From: Solanum dulcamara
Taxonomy: Eukaryota > Streptophyta > Magnoliopsida > Solanales > Solanaceae
Direction of reading: 5' to 3'
Length of the DNA stretch: 64,000 nucleotides
Assembly: GCF_947179165.1 (NCBI RefSeq)
Contig: NC_077239.1
Location: 30,890,134 to 30,954,133, forward strand
In this document: positions 60,095 through 64,000 of the stretch, piece after piece
How positions within the stretch are numbered: the first letter of the stretch is position 1
Layout: every line of letters begins with the position of its first letter
The notes under the pieces: generated by a model
Seen by the model: only the letters and a program-made list of their open reading frames with translations
The model's database searches: none
What the model was told of the DNA's origin: nothing
Translations under genes and position numbers: made by a program

Positions 60095-60832
60095 CCTCCA
60101 GAAGAGGGTGAAGAAATTCTTCATCCTGAAGTACCATATCTCAGTGCTATTAGTGCACTTATGTACCTTGCTAATGCAACTAGGCCTGATATAACATTCT
60201 CTGTCAATTTGATGACAAGGTATAGTTCATCCCCAACGCGAAGGCATTAGAACGGTATCAAACATATTTTGCGATACCTGAAGGGTACTATTGATATGGG
60301 TTTGTTTTATACTAACAAAGGTTGCGCAGACCTTATTGGTTATGCAGATGCAGGTTATTTATCAGACCCACATAAAGCTTGATCTCAGACAGGTTATCTG
60401 TTTACACATGGAGGGACTGCTATATCATGGCGATCTACAAAGCAGTCCATTGTTGCTACTTCTTCAAATCACGCTGAAATAATAGCAATTCACGAAGCAA
60501 GTAGAGAATGTGTGTGGTTGAGATCGATGATACAGTTCATCAAAGAAAGATGTGGTCTGGAAATGAATGTTAAAGTACCCACAATTATATTCGAAGACAA
60601 TGTTGCGTGCATAGCTCAATTGAAAGGTGGCTTCATAAAAGGAGACCAAACAAAACATATTTCACCAAAATTGTTCTTCACACATGACCTTCAAAAGAAT
60701 GGTGATATTGATGTACAACAAGTTCGTTCAAATGATAATCTTGCAGATTGATTCACAAAGGCATTACCAACATCAACTTTTGAGAAATTAAGATATAAAG
60801 TTGGACTGCGTCGTCTCCAAAATATCAAATGA
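60095..60832 (+). pseudogene. Copia pol: RNase H
   Basis: Same frame: HPEVPYLSAISALMYLANAT, RPDITFSVNLM, stop TAG 60248, HILRYLKGT, GYADAGYLSDPHKA, stop TGA 60380, SQTGYLFTHGGTAISW, NHAEIIAIHEASRECVWLRS, FEDNVACIAQLKGGFIKGDQ, stop TGA 60749, FTKALPTSTFEKL, and the natural stop TGA 60830-60832. This is a typical copia C-terminus. Confidence 0.92.
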
Positions 60833-61078
60833 AATTTTCATCAGGGGGAGAAAAATACACGCTGCACTCTTTTTTTCCTTAATCAAGGTTTTGTCCCAAT
60901 GGGTTTTCCTGATAAGGTTTTTAATGAGGCAACACTCAAAGCGTATTACCAGAAGTTGTATACTCTTTTTCCTTCACTAAGTTTTTCCCATTGGTTTTTT
61001 TTTCTAGTAAGGTTTTAACGAGGCACACCATCAAGATAATTATGTATATTGTAATGAGGCACATTTCACGTGGACATT

Positions 61079-61088
61079 CAAGGGGGAG
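61079..61088 (+). promoter_or_regulatory. Polypurine tract of the copia element
   Basis: CAAGGGGGAG stands immediately before the 3' LTR and primes second-strand synthesis. The 246 bases from the pol stop to here are non-coding. Confidence 0.9.
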
Positions 61089-61348
61089 TATTAGTGATAG
61101 TGGATGAATGTCCACATCCCTTTTTCGTCCACTTTCTTTTTACCTTCTTTTCCTCTTCTTTTTCCTTCTTTCCCTCAATTGGTCCTCCCTAATAATTTGC
61201 TTTCTTCCTCCTGCAGTGGCTATAAATAGTCACTGCCATTATGCATATGAATGTGAAGAATTTTATATACACTGGTATATATCTCTTTATCTAATAATAT
61301 CAAATTTCATTTATATTGCTATTTGGAAAATCAGGTTAGTTTATAACA
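61089..61348 (+). repeat. 3' LTR of the copia element
   Basis: 260 bp, TATTAGTG to TTATAACA, about 97% identical to the 5' LTR by eye. It keeps CTATAAATAG at about 61221, the likely promoter TATA box. Confidence 0.95.
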
Positions 61349-61353
61349 TAAAA

Positions 61354-63132
61354 CATTTTTTCCATAACCCAAAATTAAAGCACCACAATAAAAAGTTACT
61401 AACAGACTATAAGTTGGAAAATATGCATGAAAGATATTTTCTAATTGTGGGGGGATAAAAGGGAAATATTATTATATTTTTTAAAAATTTAAAAATCGAA
61501 CAAAACCAACAACACCTACTAGTGGATATGAACTCTATTTTTTGGTGTGACTTATTTTTTTGGTGTGATTTAATTTTAATAATAATAAAATAATAATATC
61601 AAAATCAACCCAAATCGAATTATTTAATATGTTAGATGCATGGAAGCTAGACGACAATATAGACTGTTATAAAAAAAGTGATGAAACATGCGCAATAAAA
61701 GGAAGTATAGAATCAAAAGGTACTCTTACACGTAATTAGAGAGTAACAACAAACAAGATTTCAAAAATACTAACCTCTTGAAGTTTTTAAACAACTTGTG
61801 CACAACCCAACTATTTAAGTCTGCATTTTTCTAGTATGTATCCTAATTATCCTTTGAATAATGGTGTAATATACCATAAATATAATAAATTATAGTTGAA
61901 AATAAAATGACAAAAATAAATAAAAAATTTATTCAGGCTGAGGGGCGGATATCTCGATTTTTTTAAGGAGATTCAAGCCCACTGCGGCATAATCTTCACC
62001 AATTTAGCAGTAATACTCTTAACTTGTCCCCTCCAGCATATAACAACCCAACACCATTGTACAACTTAAACAACTACGGATTAGTTGAAGAGTTCAAGCC
62101 TCTACAAAAAGAACACTTTCCTTCAACATATAATTACTCTCTTTTGTATAGTGAATATAGTTGAAGGCCTAGAATATTTTCTTGTCTCAACTCTCTCTTT
62201 CACTACTACACACTACAATATTTATCCACACTTCTCATCTTTCCCACTACAATAATTCTTCATTGTCTTGAATAAGAATAAAGTGGACAATAATGTAGGT
62301 AAATGAATAGAGGAATCATGCCTTGGAGGTTACATATGTTACAAGGCATAATGAGATAGAACATGATTTGACCACATTCTTATTAATTTATATCCACTAA
62401 AATATCCACTAAAATATGCACCTAATATTTTATTTTAATAATAAAATGCATATACACCAACAAGATTTTTTCTTATGGATAAAAAATATTGTTCTATTTA
62501 TAATCACGTTTTAGGGTATAAAATTCCAGTCCAAAAACGTGTAGAATTCTTTTCCTCCAAGAAAACTTCACATTTTTAGAGGTACATCTGAGTCCAAAAA
62601 CGTGTAGAATTTGTTGCCTACAAGAAACCTATTCTTTCTAATTTCATTAATTAATTAGGCATAACAGGGGATACAGAGTTAATTAGTGGGGCTTTTCAAT
62701 TGTAACATTAACTCGAAATATGAATGAATTAAACCTACCACAATAAAATATATATTACTCCACTAAAATCTGTAATTGCACTCCTCGGTTTTATTTCAAA
62801 ATTTTTCATTAAATATTATTTAACTTCTCGTATTAGAATTACATATATCAATCAATTAAAATAAATTTTTACTATTTAATTCATTGATTAATTTAATCAT
62901 TTATAATTACACTTAACTTATTTCAATTGATGGATACCAAATCCACATGCAAAATCTTCACATGAGAACTTATAAGCGACCATGAAAGGATATCATCAAT
63001 ATCAAGGTCGATATATGAATTTAATTAACTAATCATTATTTCACAAATATTTTTGTTATCATCCCACTTATCAAGCATACACGGACTCACAACAAAGTTG
63101 TACCTTTTGATAAATCAAAATAATAAATAAAT
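61354..63132. other. AT-rich spacer between two copia elements
   Basis: No gene recognised. A short direct repeat lies at 62526-62545 and 62590-62610 (AGTCCAAAAACGTGTAGAAT). A pyrimidine-rich tract near 62190-62270 looks like non-coding leader sequence but has no attached frame. Confidence 0.4.
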
Positions 63133-63420
63133 TGTTGTAAAATAATAGCAATATAGAACAAATAATATAAAAAAGATATGGAGAGTAGAATGTAGAGATC
63201 ATCTTATTCATATGTCTTCAAGTATCCAATACAATAGTGAATGATAACCTTATTTATACCTTGAGAAATCACTCTAAAAGTCACTATATTAAACGCCCAA
63301 ATTAATGGATACATACTTATCCAAAATGGTTCATAGAACCTAGGAAATATATATACATGAATGTAAGAAGTTCATGTATTAACTAAATGGACAATTCATA
63401 CATTCAATGTATTTATAACA
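63133..63420 (-). repeat. 3' LTR of a second copia element
   Basis: On the minus strand it starts TGTTATAAATACATTG (63420), right after the polypurine tract CAAGGGGGAG. It contains a TATA-like GTATAAATAAGG at about 63260 and ends near CTATTATTTTACAACA (63133). The inner border is certain; the outer end is judged from the CA terminus only, since the partner LTR lies beyond the window. It differs in sequence from the LTRs of the copia at 55882. Confidence 0.75.
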
Positions 63421-63634
63421 CTCCCCCTTGGATGTCCATAAATAATATATCTCGTTAAAATCTTTCTAGAAAAAACTCAGTGAAAAAAAGCCAAGTAAAA
63501 AAAAGAGTACTCACATCTCATAATATGCTTTAAATGTTGTCTCATTAAAAAACTTACCATAAAAACTCAATTGGAAAAAAAACCATGGTTAAGGAAAAGA
63601 GTACAACACGTATTCACTCTCCTTGATAAAAGCT
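63421..63634 (-). promoter_or_regulatory. 3' untranslated part and polypurine tract of the second copia
   Basis: Minus strand between the pol stop and the LTR. The purine tract CCAAGGGGGAG lies at 63431-63421. No coding content. Confidence 0.8.
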
Positions 63635-64000
63635 TTACTTGATATCTCGGAGACGATGCATTCCAATCTTATACCTCAACTTCTCAAATATTGATGTCGG
63701 CAATGCCTTAGTGAATAAGTCTGCAAGATTATCACTTGAACAGATCTGTTGAACTTTTATCTCACCAATTTGTTGAAGATCATGTGTGAAGAAGAACTTT
63801 GGTAAAATATACTTTGTTCGATTTCCTTTGATGTATCCTCCCTTCAATTGAGCTATACATGCAGCATTATCTTTGTACATGGTGGGTGGTATATCTTTTT
63901 TTTATATATAAAAAAACTCACATATTTCCTAAATATGGTGGGTCATTGATCTCAACCAAATACATTCCCGACTTGCTTCATTGATGACTATTATTTTTGC
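63635..64000 (-). pseudogene. RNase H end of a second copia element, continues past the window
   Basis: The minus frame has INEASRECIWLRSM near the edge, a disrupted stretch with stops and an AT-rich run (about 63890-63930), then YKDNAACIAQLKGGYIKGNR, FFFTHDLQQIGEIKVQQICS and SDNLADLFTKALPTSIFEKL, ending at 63635. It is homologous to the RNase H at 60460-60832 but better preserved at its end. The remainder lies right of the window. Confidence 0.88.

Larger units (their letters stand above)
55882..61348 (+). mobile_element. Full-length Ty1/copia retrotransposon with intact target duplication
   Basis: It has two LTRs (251 and 260 bp), primer-site region, gag, and pol in the copia order protease, integrase, reverse transcriptase, RNase H, then polypurine tract. 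It is flanked by a perfect TAAAA target duplication (55877-55881 and 61349-61353). LTRs differ by 7 substitutions by eye plus one indel, so insertion is recent compared with the gypsy elements here. Gag and pol sit in different frames about 80 bases apart, and both carry stops. It is non-autonomous. Confidence 0.95.

Noticed and set aside
1..64000. tRNA genes, disease-resistance (NBS-LRR) genes, defence islands or organellar insertions
   Set aside because: I looked for the usual motifs (tRNA A/B boxes with cloverleaf, P-loop/GLPL, plastid gene strings) and found none that could be supported. The tRNA-like words present are retrotransposon primer sites.

Overview
This is nuclear DNA from a flowering plant. 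It is AT-rich, has GT-AG introns, and consists mostly of retrotransposons in several stages of decay. The repeat families and the F-box family resemble those of Solanaceae (tomato/potato/tobacco relatives); I judge that from memory of these families, not from a search. I found no intact host gene, tRNA gene or functional rRNA gene. The most likely setting is repeat-rich, gene-poor chromatin.

Layout. 1-2.06 kb: an antisense gypsy-type LTR fragment, then a 356-bp tandem duplication. 2.7-6.7 kb: an F-box pseudogene whose third exon is split by a 3.05-kb solo LTR with a perfect 5-bp target duplication. 6.7-13.6 kb: fossils of DNA-transposon-type genes on the minus strand (a putative plant transposon protein, a small coiled-coil protein, and a DUF1985/Ulp1-like C48 protease gene), with repeated arrays built on the 10-bp palindrome TGTTGCAACA between and within them. 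13.6-33.25 kb: a long gypsy LTR with primer site and gag start, then a second related LTR that is split by a 10.8-kb minus-strand gypsy element. That nested element carries a 5S-rRNA-like sequence in its interior. 33.28-43.85 kb: a composite minus-strand chromovirus (LTR-gag-pol-LTR-gag-partial LTR) bounded by near-identical 5-bp repeats. 43.85-50.1 kb: an unidentified protein-like remnant, two more copies of the small coiled-coil family, a tandem array with a 762-bp period, and two more TGTTGCAACA arrays. 50.2-52.7 kb: a minus-strand FAR1/MULE transposase pseudogene. 55.4-61.4 kb: a 295-bp Mutator-type MITE with a perfect 9-bp target duplication, then a full-length Ty1/copia element with a perfect TAAAA duplication. 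61.4-64 kb: AT-rich DNA, then the 3' end of a second, minus-strand copia element that continues past the window.

Nothing here works together as a pathway. The window records layered insertions: old DNA-transposon genes and arrays, gypsy LTRs, nested gypsy elements, and a comparatively recent copia insertion (about 3% LTR divergence by eye). The least explained material is the set of palindromic arrays and the three-copy coiled-coil family with a shared start-codon context.
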